Notes: generated by a model from the letters alone, not told the origin. 64,000 nt of DNA from Cladocopium goreaui (GCA_947184155.2 CAMXCT020002687.1:26121-90120), one strand, 5' to 3'; numbered from the stretch's first letter, positions 43,078-53,621 are shown. Translations and numbers: made by a program.

Positions 43078-43202
43078 TGGGGAAAACCATGGGAAAAGCC
43101 ATGGGAAAAGCCATGGGAAAACCATGGGAAAACCATGGGAAAACCATGAAAACCATGGGAAAACCATGGGAAAACCATGGGAAAAGCTGGGGAAACCATG
43201 GG
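43078..43202. repeat. CCATGGGAAAA tandem repeat
   Basis: Ten or so units of 9-12 bp right after the exon. Frames continue through the array on both strands, which inflates the apparent open frame. Confidence 0.9.
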
Positions 43203-43977
43203 ATTTTGATGACTTGAATGGAATCTGTGAAAGCCTCTTGGGAAGATGAACATCGGAAAATTGACATCACGAAAATACAAAGGAAATCATTTGAAATATG
43301 AGATTTCCATGTGGGGAGAATCATCTATAAACTAGAGATTTAAGCGGCCAAGAATATCCAAGAATTGGGGGTTAATCATTGCAAAATGATGACATAATTA
43401 ATCGTACATAGTCGCAAATTTAATCAAACTTATATATCCCCAAAAAGCTGTGTGAATTAAGGAACCATCACTTTGAAAGCCAAAGATATCGGGGTGGGTG
43501 ATTTATCCGAACAATGTGGATGTGTGAAGGGCCCCAATGCAATGAAATCGTTTTGATGAGTTCGGTTGGTAAGTCCAGACCATGCAAGCGGCTCAGATGA
43601 GATGACCTTCCTGCAACCTCTTCAACCCAGTTTCACCTCATTACATCTGCCATCAAGGCTGGACTTGATACACCATTTTGTCTTGTATTTCTTGTAAACT
43701 TCTTCCAACCATACTTGGTAAAAACAACCACACGCCCACCCACCCACTCACGCAGACACACACCACACACTTCATGTGGAGAAAACAAAAGGCATAATGG
43801 CATAAGCATAAACGATTATCTACAATTATCACTTTATCTATATATACATATATATATAGATATTGGAGGTTTCCATTTTTTGATGGGATTTTCCATCATA
43901 AATCCACCGTTTTTGGGGAATTTGGGGTACCCCCCATTAATAAATCTTACATTTTTCAACGAAAACTTCAACGCCAG

Positions 43978-44092
43978 GCGATCGCATTGTGGAGCTGATC
44001 CGCGCCAAAGACGAGGCCATGATTCAGGAGGACTTCCACCGTTACGATGAGGCGCCCAGGGGGGCCGGGAAATCCAGGATTTACCCGGCCCG
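43978..44092 (+). CDS. Candidate exon ending inside an A-element TIR
   Basis: The acceptor TTTTTCAACGAAAACTTCAACGCCAG ends at 43977. The frame reads DRIVELIRAKDEAMIQEDFH then RYDEAPRGAGKSRIYPA. The last codons (ATT TAC CCG GCC CG) are the left end of an A element whose CG|GTAAAA is the donor at 44093. Helical, charged; family unknown. It probably belongs with the exon at 42989. Confidence 0.65.
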
Positions 44093-44199
44093 GTAAAACA
44101 AAAAGCACCATTGAAGCCATGGCCCCAGTCGAAATAGTGGATTTACCCAGCTAGAAAATGGTGATTCTCCATAGTTTTTTGTATGTTTACCAGAGGGTA
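44082..44199. mobile_element. Family A element supplying a donor
   Basis: TACCCGGCCCGGTAAAAC to GTTTACCAGAGGGTA, 118 bp. A partial second A core with right end follows directly (44200-44287). Confidence 0.85.
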
Positions 44200-44287
44200 A
44201 CATAGAAATAGTGGATTTAAATGATTTACCCAGCTAGAAAATGTTGGATCTTTCCAGTTCGTTTTTTTGTAGGTTTACCAGAGGGTA
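44200..44287. mobile_element. Tandem family A partial copy
   Basis: Repeats the right half of the preceding element, ending GGTTTACCAGAGGGTA. Confidence 0.75.
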
Positions 44288-44513
44288 CTATGTATGTTAA
44301 TGGCGAAATCCATGGAAAACCATGGAAAAAACCATGACACGCCATGGAAAAAAACACTTGAAAACAGATTGAAATTGAACATGATGGAGATTTGAACATC
44401 ACCCAGATGGGCATTTATATCTGGGAACTCCCCTGTAAATTGACATAAAAACATGGGACAATGATTATGAATCACCTATACAATGGGCATGTCAATGGCC
44501 TAATCCATTAAAT

Positions 44514-44625
44514 CTGGGTAAATTATAACGACCTCACTGCGACCTCACTGGGACCAATGGTTAATAAGGGGAATCATCCCCAAATGGCCTTAATTCAGGT
44601 TAGTGAAATATTATAATTTACCCAG
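44514..44625. mobile_element. Family H element with target duplication
   Basis: 112 bp, CTGGGTAAATTATAACGACC to TATTATAATTTACCCAG. Flanking ATTAAAT on both sides is a 7-bp target duplication. Its interior is about 85% like the copy at 36573, by eye. Confidence 0.9.
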
Positions 44626-44639
44626 ATTAAATCAAATCC

Positions 44640-45840
44640 TTCTGAAACATGGTACTCAGAAGTCACCATCAAGCACCATAAGTTACCACACCACATCACC
44701 TACCAATAGGTAGGGCATTTGAATGGGAAATTCATCGGTGGGTAGATGTCCAACATGTTGCCATGTGGCTATGGATCAATACCTATTTTCATACCATTTT
44801 TAGGGGGATGAACATCCATAAATCCCAGCTATTTTGATGTTCACTAGGTACCAGGGTTTTGACCCATCCCCATGTTTTTTTTTTTTATCATTGCAACTCT
44901 TTAAGTAATCTATTGCAATGTCTGCCACATGAATGTCGTAGACCGTGAGGTAAACCATCCCTACAAATCATCCGACCAAATCATCTAGGGGTCACTTCAC
45001 CACCAAGGGGCAGATGGCCATTTTTGTGTCTATCATTGGGTGATATCCTCACAATATGTTGTTGGTTTTTTCTACCCATTGTTGGTTGGTTATATTGTAT
45101 ATATTGTATTCGCACTGGTGTATCCCCCAATTTCCATAAAATTGTTCCCTAATGTTTTTCATAAATCGTAAATTCCAAAAAGGTCGATATAAAGTGAAAT
45201 CCTGCGAAACTGAGAAAAATCACGACATAAATCATAAATCACAGATAGATTTACTGTCGATTTACGAAGAAAACACCGTTTCTGTTTGAAACCTACGATA
45301 ACCTCCTTCATGAACTACGAAGATCTCTCTGGAGGTGAGGCCATGATATCGTTCCTGTGCAGGGTTTCTCTGTAGAGTTTTGTTCTGGAAATCCATCAGA
45401 ATAGCCATGATATTCCAATGGAAAACAGTCTTTCTGCCAGAATTTACTTCCCGGTGCTTTTTTGGTGCTTGTCATAGGGAATCTGGGAAGGATGAAATCC
45501 AGAATTTTTTGGCAGTGATAACATTCCCTCATTCCCTACTAATCATTGTATATGTTAGTTATTATGGAACTAGGAATCAGAACATATCATAACTTAACAT
45601 AACATGGTTATTGATTATTAATGATCATAAGTAGTGACTCTAGTCAGGCTGTCCATGATCATGACTGTCGTGACTGGACCAGAAAAGTGGTTCCTAAGAA
45701 CTATGGAGAACTATACTCAACTAGGCTATTAGTAATAGTTATTATATTGAATAGTCTCATTAATAGTAACATTCAATATAGTCTATTAATGATGTCTCAT
45801 CAAGTCTCATTCATAGTCTTCAATGTACCATTCACATTAA
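44640..45840. other. No supported gene
   Basis: AT-rich sequence without A elements or convincing exons. Short open frames at 45380-45592 and 45621-45854 lack splice signals and known motifs. Confidence 0.5.
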
Positions 45841-45854
45841 CTTGCTTATTATGA

Positions 45855-45954
45855 CTGGTTGGTGGTTTGGAAATTTTTTATTTTCCATAATATATGGGAA
45901 TAATCATCCCAACTGACTACTATTTTTCAGAGGGGTAGGTCAACCACCAACCAG
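45855..45954 (+). mobile_element. Family B element, short copy
   Basis: A 100-bp copy with both ends and CAACTGAC...TATTTTTCAG|AGGGG. Confidence 0.9.
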
Positions 45955-46024
45955 ATAGGATTCTCAATGGGTTAATCTATATTGGGATGATAATCTATAT
46001 AAACTATATTAAACTATCAATGGG

Positions 46025-46138
46025 TTTTCAGAGGGGCTGTACCATTCAATGTTCCAAACCACCAACCAGATAAATATTAATCATCATTAACCATATATTA
46101 ACCACATATTAACCACATATTAACCATTATTGTTTGAT
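46025..46138 (+). mobile_element. Family B hybrid fragment plus ATTAACCAT tail
   Basis: TTTTCAGAGGGGCTGTACC, then ATGTTCCAAACCACCAACCAG, which is the reverse complement of a B left end in place of the usual right end, then the AATCATCATTAACCATATA tail ending TTGTTTGATAA. It looks like a hybrid formed by recombination between B ends, and it abuts gene C sequence. Confidence 0.65.
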
Positions 46139-46178
46139 AAGATCTATGGTTCCATCGTCTCATTCACCTTCGTCGAAG

Positions 46179-46287
46179 GACGGCAACGGCCAGCTTCAGC
46201 TCACCGAGATCCGAGGAGTTTTGGAAGATGCCGGGCTCTTGCCCAAGAACGACGAGGAGCCAAGGGAGTGGCCCGAGCCCAGGGTTG
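46179..46287 (+). CDS. Gene C exon with EF-hand loop
   Basis: The acceptor TCGTCTCATTCACCTTCGTCGAAG ends at 46178. The frame reads DGNGQLQLTEIRGVLEDAGL then LPKNDEEPREWPEPRV. DGNGQLQLTE matches positions 3-12 of a calcium-binding EF-hand loop; the first two positions would come from the previous exon, which fits the exon starting here. Donor G|GTAAAT at 46288 leaves one base that the next exon completes as Glu. EF-hand proteins bind Ca2+; which kind this is cannot be told. Confidence 0.7.
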
Positions 46288-46346
46288 GTAAATGTCCCAT
46301 TTTGGGAAGATTGGACATCACCTTATAGTAGCCATTATAGACCATA

Positions 46347-46454
46347 TACCTAATGGTTGGGTGATTAACATAGCAATGGAAAATGGCTATTTATAGTGGA
46401 TTTTCCCATTAAAAATGGTGATTTTCCATTGCTATGTTAGTTCACCAGAGGGTA
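46347..46454. mobile_element. Family A element in a gene C intron
   Basis: 108 bp with a degenerate left tip (TACCTAATGGTTGGGTG) and the right end GTTCACCAGAGGGTA. The core is strongly paired. Confidence 0.75.
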
Positions 46455-47022
46455 GAAACGGATGGGTTTTGACATGGCAAAAATAGAAAATCGCCCCCAT
46501 TTTTTTTTACATGAAGAAAAAAAGATGATGATTTTCCTATGTATATAAACTGGACAACTGGACTAAAAACCCTCGGTGTTTTTCTATTTTACCTTTTCTA
46601 TGACTTGTTTTTTACCATGGCCATTTCTGAGATAAACTGATGGCCATCTGATGGGATCTGTTCATATGGGATTTGCTGGGATGATGGGGTAAGGAACTGG
46701 TGGAGTTGTTGGAAGTTGATGATCACAATTTACCTGGTTTACCTGTTGATGATCTATTTGATATTAAGATATATTAAGAAATAACGGCATAAGTAAGTTG
46801 ATGATCTTTTTTTAAGGTTTCTTGAAAAAATCTATATGTTTACCAGTTGATATCTATAGTTGATTCTTGATGATCTATGGGCCATCGAAAAACCATGGCG
46901 AACTGTTAGTCATAACCAGGTTGGGTATTTCAATTTCACTGGATATCTCCGGGATATCTCCATATGATATCCCAGGAATCCCATTGGATATTTCTATTTC
47001 TTGCTCCCATCCATATGTTTAG

Positions 47023-47129
47023 AAGGACCCCAATCCGTGGCCGTGGCCGAGGAGAAGGCCAGCGTGCGGCGAACCATCGTGAACATGGCCTTGAAGGTGG
47101 ACGGTTGGAAATCCGTTGGGAATAGCATG
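47023..47129 (+). CDS. Gene C exon
   Basis: The acceptor CTTGCTCCCATCCATATGTTTAG ends at 47022. Phase follows from the EF-hand exon (G + AA = Glu). The frame reads GPQSVAVAEEKASVRRTIVN then MALKVDGWKSVGNSM. Donor candidates in one phase are AAG|GTGGAC (47097) and ATG|GTAACC (47130); the second is the tip of a doubled A-element left end. Helix-rich; no separate domain is recognised. Confidence 0.65.
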
Positions 47130-47140
47130 GTAACCCTCTG

Positions 47141-47171
<31 letters not shown>

Positions 47172-47360
47172 CGAAAATGGCCCATTTATAGATTTACCAA
47201 AAAAAATAGTGGATCTTTCCATCGTTTTCTGTAGGTTTCTGTAGAGGGTATTTAACGTAGCGAACTGGGAAATCACCATGTTTAAGAGGTAAATCATCAT
47301 GTTTATCATCTATTTCTATGGGCCATGGCTTCCATGGCTACGTTAAATAACCAGAGGGTA
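47130..47360. mobile_element. Two family A elements in tandem
   Basis: The first (to 47250) has a doubled left tip (TAACCCTCTGGTTACCCTC); the second (47251-47360) shares the central AGAGGGTA and ends CCAGAGGGTA. Confidence 0.75.
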
Positions 47361-48164
47361 GGTATTATGGCAAATAAGATTAAGGCATTGGGACATCCAC
47401 TATGGGACATCCATGGAATATCTGGAATGGGATGGCATTTTTTTCTTTTTTGGAATAGCAATTGTCTGAAGAATTTCTTCTATAATTTCCAGATGTTTAT
47501 TTTATTAGACCATGTATGGAAATATATTTCCCCATGAACAATATCTATAATTTCCATGCTATCATATTCATGGGAAACATACGGATGCCATAGTCACTAT
47601 CGCCAATAGCTGATGAACGGGATGGTCATGATGATTGGGTACCCTGGAACTCGGGGTTTATCATAGACGATTATGGGATATCCCGTGTAAATTTTAGCAG
47701 TTTATATAACTGACCATGTATATATATATATAATTGTGTATGTATGGGTATCATAATTGATGGATATATGTACATATATATATACATAATGGGATATTGA
47801 TGGGAAAGATATAAGCAGCAATCAAACGTGGCTCTTGCTGGGAAATCCTCTATCTTGCTGGGATTTCGAGCTGGGAAATTCATCGAACTAAATGGCAGAT
47901 TGTGCGGATTGGGTTTACCCTTAGAACTCGGACTAGTAGGTAAGTTATATCCCTTTAGGGTTATATATATATATATTTTTATTTAAATACTACTTATTGG
48001 TAAATACCTACTTATAAATAACCCTACTTATTTACCAATAACTACTAGTAGGACTTATTGGTAAATAACTAGGGTTATATAGTCCGCTTTAAGCTACCGT
48101 TATGAGCTACTTAATAAGAGGGATGAACCACCAAGTAGGATACTTCATGTTTTTCACCAGTTTG

Positions 48165-48362
48165 TACCCTCTGGTAAACATGCAAAAAGCGAGCTATTGA
48201 ACATGGCCCAGTCGAAATAGTTGATGAATTCCCATTAATAGCATGGTGGATCTTTCCATATAAATCACCATTTCCCAATGGTTTTCCCATGGTTTTCCCA
48301 TTCAAAATGGTGGATTTTGTGGATCTTTCCATCGTTTTTTCATGAAAATCCCAGGCCGGGTA
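48165..48362. mobile_element. Composite family A element
   Basis: TACCCTCTGGTAAACATG to CCCAGGCCGGGTA, 198 bp, with two core blocks (GTGGATCTTTCCAT twice). Confidence 0.75.
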
Positions 48363-48605
48363 CTTTTTTTGTGGTACCCTTCAGGTCATCGTTTACCACA
48401 AATTCTGACTCATGGGACTCAGAGCTACGCAGAGTCAGGTTTTGTTTTGAGTACCCGATCGCAAAAGTCCTCTTTATCACTCCCAAAATCCAGATTTTTT
48501 AATGTACTCTAAACTGGTTCATCATCTAAATCCATTGGTTAGTCATCCTAAATTGGATGTCATAAACCCCCATGAATTGGTTAACAAAACCAGCAGAAAT
48601 CGCAG

Positions 48606-48708
48606 GTGGAGGATGGCGAGACGGACGAGGAGAAGGAACTGGCCGAGGCCAAAGGCAATGAGCTTTTGGCACCTCGCTGTCGAAGATCCATCTGTGGCCA
48701 TTTCCAGT
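48606..48708 (+). CDS. Gene C exon, acidic
   Basis: The acceptor AAAACCAGCAGAAATCGCAG ends at 48605. In the expected phase 0 it reads VEDGETDEEKELAEAKGNEL then LAPRCRRSICGHFQ. The first half is strongly acidic. The right border is not clear: GC falls after about 48660 and no strong donor is visible. Confidence 0.6.
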
Positions 48709-49500
48709 GGATCATTTATGATATAAGGATATATATATATATATATATGATGATGATTATAGTATATAATGCCACTATAGTATATAATGCCACTATTTAT
48801 GATTATAATATATAATGCCAACCCTGGATTAATAACCCATAGGCTGTTTAATTGAGGGGATACCATTTAAGTACCCCCCCTATCATTTATGATATAAGGA
48901 TACAATATTTCCAGTAAATTTCATTTCACACCCTTGTTTTGTTGAAATCCATCTGATAAGATTCCTGATAAAACTCCTTCTGTTCTTGCTTCAATCACAT
49001 GTTTCCAATTACGGTTCACATATGATTGCATCACTCAAAAATTCCATTTTGAATCATCATTTTCCAGGATCAAACGTCAGAAACCGATCGTTTTCACAGT
49101 TCGCTATTGAACATGGCCATAAAAAGTTCGTTGATTTACCTATTAAAAATGATGATTTTCCAGTTCGCTATTTTAGTCTACCACAGGCTATCAAACATCC
49201 GAAAATCATCATTTTCTGGATGACACGTCAGAAAACCCATGATAAAATCTGGGTTTGTCTGAACATATGGTACTTCTAAATCAATTGGTTAATCATCATG
49301 TTCCCGCCTTTTTAATGGATTTAGAAGTTTCATGGGATATCTAAAATAGGTTAATCAGTTGATCATCATTGTTCACCATGGTACCATCATTGGTAAATTG
49401 GTCAATCATCTCAATCCATTGGTTAGTCATCTAATCCATTGGTTAGTCATCATCCCTATTAACATGGATTTAAACCATGATGAACCAATTTACCAATGAT

Positions 49501-49609
49501 TACCTTCTGGTAAACTTTCACATAACGGAAAATCACCTTCTTTAATGGGTAAATCAACTATTTCTAAATGGCAATTTTCAATAGCTTTCTGTATGTTTAC
49601 CAGAGGGTA
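49501..49609. mobile_element. Family A element
   Basis: TACCTTCTGGTAAACTTTC to GTTTACCAGAGGGTA. An isolated right end (TTTACCAGGCCGGGTA) follows at 49698-49726. Confidence 0.85.
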
Positions 49610-49784
49610 TATCCTATTGATATCCCATTGAATCACAATCATTAGTCCCATTAAATCATTATAAATCCCATTGAACATCATTAAATCCCATCAAATCCCA
49701 GTTATGTTAGTTTACCAGGCCGGGTAACCAATGGATTTTCCAATGGTGTTTTTACATGTTTTTCCAATGGTGATCAGCTCCCAG

Positions 49785-49869
49785 GTGCAGCAAGGCCAGG
49801 AGCAGTTAGCTCGCTCCGTAGAGCTGCAGCAGGAACAGATGCCGGAGCTCTTGCAACGCATCAGGAGGG
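49785..49869 (+). CDS. Gene C exon, Gln/Glu-rich coiled-coil-like
   Basis: The acceptor TTTTTCCAATGGTGATCAGCTCCCAG ends at 49784 and a strong donor G|GTGAGA lies at 49870. The frame reads VQQGQEQLARSVELQQEQMP then ELLQRIRR, with heptad-like spacing of hydrophobics that suggests a coiled coil. It leaves one base for the next exon. Confidence 0.7.
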
Positions 49870-49919
49870 GTGAGATTCACGATGGAGATGTACTAATAAT
49901 AATAGAGGGATATTTACAG

Positions 49920-51060
49920 TATATATATATAGTAATATATGTACTATAGACTATAGATGTAGATATTTCATACTATACTATAGATGTAATATAATATATG
50001 TAGATATATGTGGATATAATGGATATAGTTGATATTGAATGAGGGAGATTTAATGAAATCATAGAATGATAATAATAGACTATCAATTCTAGATATTATG
50101 TAATAATGTATTTACTATAGATCTAGATATTATACTATACTATATATAACACTATAGATGTACAGGAGGTGTACTATACATGTAGATATGAGGGAGATTT
50201 CACAATAATTGATAATGATAGATACAGTACCAAGCTTGATTTAGTGTATCTATCAATATATTCATACAATACACTAAATATTGCGTGTACCAGGATAATA
50301 GTGTACTAAATATCGCAATATATTCATATTTTGAGTGTACCAGGATAATGGGTTCCTCCAATTTATCCTATCCCTATGATCTCATAAAATCCCAGGGAGT
50401 CTGGCAGTTATAGGTACTTACTAAGTATGGTATTATGATATTACTACCATAAATACTATATAGGTACTTATATGGTACTAAATACTAATTTGGTACTTAC
50501 TAATCCATATATAACTACCATATTGATCTTAATATCCAAAATAACCATAATAATAACGCACGGATGTATGAATAGCCAATAAGATGTGGATATCATAATC
50601 ACCAATAAGAGCACGACGGGGAAATAGATATGAGGGGAGACATAAGAACAATGGTAACTATGATTGGATGCATATGATCCGAGAACAATAGTAGTAATAA
50701 TAATAGATAAGAGCCAATCATTGGGAACATAATCGTAATTATGGAAGATGAATGGACGGAGATTGGATGGTGAAAAAATCATTTCATACCATTCCAAAGT
50801 AGGTCGGTGAATAATCCCAATAGAATAATTGGATATATCACCAATGATTAGTGATATTTCACTAACCTACTAAACTCACCAATGGTTAGTGGTATTTCAC
50901 CCAGCTTTATATCGAATCCTATTAGAATCCTATATTGCTGACCAAAAATATGTGAAGTCATCATGGTATTTCCAATGAAGCAACATCAAAACGGGAGATT
51001 TTCTGGAGATGGGATTGGATGGGGATGATATTTCTCATCATATCCCTGAGGATCCAATGG
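49920..51060. other. AT-rich stretch without a supported gene
   Basis: Short TATAGATGTA and ATGATAATAGA repeats to about 50350, then unstructured AT-rich DNA. The minus-strand open frame 50468-50797 lacks splice signals or motifs. Confidence 0.55.
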
Positions 51061-51081
51061 AATACCATGACGAATGGGATA

Positions 51082-51309
51082 TACCCGGCCTGGTAATTTC
51101 TTACACTTTGCGAACTGGAAGCCATGGCCATAGAAATATAGTTTTTTATTGCTAAATCGTTGATTTAGCCAGCTATAAAATGGTAAATTTCTTTCCATAC
51201 TTATGTAATTTGACATAGCTATGGAAAATGGCCATTTAGTTCGTTGATTTACCCAGCTAGAAAATGGTGGATATTTCCAGTTCGTTATTTGTATGTTTAC
51301 TAATGGGTT
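51082..51309. mobile_element. Composite family A element
   Basis: Left end TACCCGGCCTGGTAATTTC and three A core blocks (CCAGCTAGAAAATGG type). The right end stops at TGTTTACTAATGGG. Confidence 0.65.
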
Positions 51310-51435
51310 TTTTGATGGGTGGGATTCGATTGGATTTCCCCAGTAATCTATGGAACTTGGAAAATCCATCAGCGAACCGGGATAAACCTCATTGCCATGT
51401 TTGATGACACCGGAGGATACATTTAGATTGAAATG

Positions 51436-51541
51436 TACCGGTAAACATACAAAAAGCGACATAGAACATGGCCATAGAAATACTGAGTTTTCCCATGAAA
51501 CATGGTGGTTTTCCATAGTTATGTTAGTTTACCAGAGGGTA
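51436..51541. mobile_element. Family A element
   Basis: TACCGGTAAACATACA (shortened left tip) to GTTTACCAGAGGGTA. An A-prime right end (TTTGATGACACCGGAGG) lies just before it. Confidence 0.8.
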
Positions 51542-51772
51542 CTTAGATTTAGATGTAGATTAGACGGATACCTATTATATCTATTTTCACATTAGAAACA
51601 GTATTTTTGGATACATACATACTACATATATCATATTCCATCATATTCCTATATTCCCATCATATTTGTCCATCGATATACCTTCCTGTAAACTAACATA
51701 GATGTGGAAAACCCATCATTTGTAGACAATGTTTTTAAAGAGCAACGGAAAATGTTGGCAAAAAAACATACC

Positions 51773-51844
51773 TCAATGGATTGGAATAGGGAAAGTCTTT
51801 AAAACCATGGTTTCCTGTAGATTTTCCCTTAAACCAATCCATTG
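51773..51844. mobile_element. Family D element, shortened
   Basis: TCAATGGATTGGAATAGGG to CCTTAAACCAATCCATTGA, 72 bp; it ends 25 bp before the next gene C exon. Confidence 0.75.
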
Positions 51845-51869
51845 AATAGTTGACGCCATGGGGATGCAG

Positions 51870-51942
51870 GAAGCGTCTGCGAGTGGCCCAGCGGAAGGTC
51901 TACTTCGCCTGCTTCACCAAGTGGCCCTGCACAGGGCAGAGG
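51870..51942 (+). CDS. Gene C exon, frame ambiguous
   Basis: The acceptor GACGCCATGGGGATGCAG ends at 51869 and donor AGG|GTAGGT lies at 51943. All three frames are open. Phase from the preceding exon selects SVCEWPSGRSTSPASPSGPA; the others read EASASGPAEGLLRLLHQVAL and KRLRVAQRKVYFACFTKWPC. The exon is sound, but its reading is not settled by sequence alone. Confidence 0.55.
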
Positions 51943-51948
51943 GTAGGT

Positions 51949-52048
51949 TACCCTCTGGTAATTTAACATAGCTATTGAAAATACCCCATTTATAGTGGAT
52001 TTACCTATTCAAAATGGTGATGTTCCATAGTTATGTTAGTTTACCATA
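51949..52048. mobile_element. Family A element starting inside the donor region
   Basis: Begins TACCCTCTGGTAATTTA six bases after the exon donor. The right tip is changed (TTTACCATAG). Confidence 0.8.
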
Positions 52049-52195
52049 GAAAATCATGATCAACCATAGAAAATCCATAGAACATCATGATCAACCATGG
52101 ATGTGGGCTGATGTGGGGGTTCCAGTTTTTTTGAGCCCCCCAAACAACCAAGAAGAGTACGATTTGAAGCCGCCCAATTCTTCACAAAGAAGTGT

Positions 52196-52501
52196 CTGGT
52201 TGGTGGTTTGGAACATGTTTTTTTTTGATTTTCCATGTATTGGGAATAATAACCCAAGCTGACCAAAAGGATGGGGAAGAAACTCTATAAACTGGTTGGT
52301 GGTTTCAAACATTTTTTATTTTCCATAATATATGGGATGTCATCCTTCCCATTGACGAACTCCATCATTTTTCAAGCAAGATGGTTTTTTAACCACCAAC
52401 CAGTGATGTGTACTATGTGTAATATCTATGTATTGTATTGGGAATAAGAACCCCAACTGACTTTCATATGTTTGCAGAGGGGTAGGTATACCACCAACCA
52501 G
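52196..52501 (+). mobile_element. Cluster of three family B copies
   Basis: A left-only copy (52196-52263), a complete 112-bp copy (52292-52403) and a right-only copy (about 52433-52501, ending ACCACCAACCAG), all in the same orientation. The complete copy has TTTTTCAAGCAAGATGG in place of the usual TTTTTCAGAGGGG. Confidence 0.85.
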
Positions 52502-52570
52502 GTGTTTGTTTTGTTGCCTAAACCACCAGTTATTGTCGATGTTTCCTCTTCCGTTTCGCCACCGACAAAG

Positions 52571-52622
52571 TGCCAGCATTTTGCAATGGGCTTCCCAGCT
52601 TCAAAAGGCAACCGCCGACCAG
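52571..52622 (+). CDS. Gene C exon with consensus donor
   Basis: The acceptor TTTCCTCTTCCGTTTCGCCACCGACAAAG ends at 52570; the donor is CAG|GTGAGT at 52623. The frame reads ASILQWASQLQKATADQ, ending in phase 0. An inner acceptor (GGGCTTCCCAG) would keep the same frame. Alternate upstream start possible because the frame is open to the left. Confidence 0.6.
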
Positions 52623-52797
52623 GTGAGTAAAATGTGTCTCATATTACTTGATGGCCAAGGCTAATTCTTCAAAATGTTCATGGATTTTCACCAAACAATA
52701 GTTAAATTCTTCCCATTGTTTCCAGAACCTACCATAAAACGAACGCCAGATTTCGACATTTATCGACCCAATTTCCATCCCAATATCCATACAATGC

Positions 52798-52926
52798 GGT
52801 GCCCCCCCAGTTATAAGTTGGTTTATAAACCCCATTAACTATAGTATACTATAGTTATAAGTACCATAAACCATAGTTAGTGGAGTTATAAACCAACTTA
52901 GCTATCTAAGGGGTTCCACCTTGTAG
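52798..52926. mobile_element. Family E element ending at a splice acceptor
   Basis: GGTGCCCCCCCAGTTATAAG to GGGGTTCCACCTTGTAG. The last bases (CTTGTAG) serve as the acceptor of the next gene C exon. Confidence 0.65.
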
Positions 52927-53085
52927 GAAACCATTGATTTCCGGCGGGTCTGCAGGTTCGACATGTTGGATGAAGGTGAGTTGGCGATTACGGAAGTCTT
53001 GCAGGTCTTGCAGGATCTGCGATTACCACCGGCCGTGAAACCCGCTGGGCGGATTGGGGTTTTAAGGAAAAGCTCCATGGAAAAT
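52927..53085 (+). CDS. Gene C exon with second EF-hand-like segment
   Basis: The acceptor is the end of the E element (CCACCTTGTAG). Phase 0 frame: ETIDFRRVCRFDMLDEGELA then ITEVLQVLQDLRLPPAVKP. DMLDEGELAITE fits a 12-residue EF-hand loop with D1, G6, hydrophobic 8 and E12 kept but positions 3 and 5 altered, so Ca2+ binding is doubtful. A GTGAGT at 52976 lies inside the loop and is probably not used. The frame closes at TGA 53086; the true donor may lie before it. Confidence 0.65.
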
Positions 53086-53621
53086 TGAGGAAAGTTTCAT
53101 GGGACATATGGACAAATCTTATTGTCTATGGAAATATCATGGTAAATAAAGGGAAATACCGAAGAATCTCTCCGTTTCGCAAAGAAAAACGGATCGACAT
53201 CTATTTTCCATGCAGACACATGCAGATATGGTATATTCAAGATGGACAAGAAATGGAACTTTACTTTCTGAGAAATCGAGGAGCTTGTAAAACTGCATTG
53301 AATTGAGTGAGGTTAGAACCTTTTGAGATTTTACATGCAAGAATGGGAAAACATTGGGATTTTCCCAGCTAAAAACAGGACAGTTTATGGGATTCTCCAT
53401 GCCATGGCCAGGTGTGAACAATATGGAGACCATTTACAGACACACCAACTATCCAATGGGATATCTCATTTACTAATGGGATATAATCCATCATTTACTA
53501 ATGAGATATAATGGGATATAAATGATGGATTTATATCATGAGATATATCTCATTGTATCCTCGACGCGATCTCCCACGTCGCCTTTGGATGGTGTCTGGT
53601 CTGACATTAGGCTTCTACCTT

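Noticed and set aside
43078-43202. Extension of the armadillo-like exon into a His/Gly/Lys/Asn repeat protein
   Set aside because: The extension is encoded by CCATGGGAAAA tandem repeats that are open on both strands, so it is more likely intron.
52976-52981. Consensus donor GTGAGT in the second EF-hand exon
   Set aside because: It would cut the loop after LDE while the frame continues as a good EF-hand helix; treated as unused.
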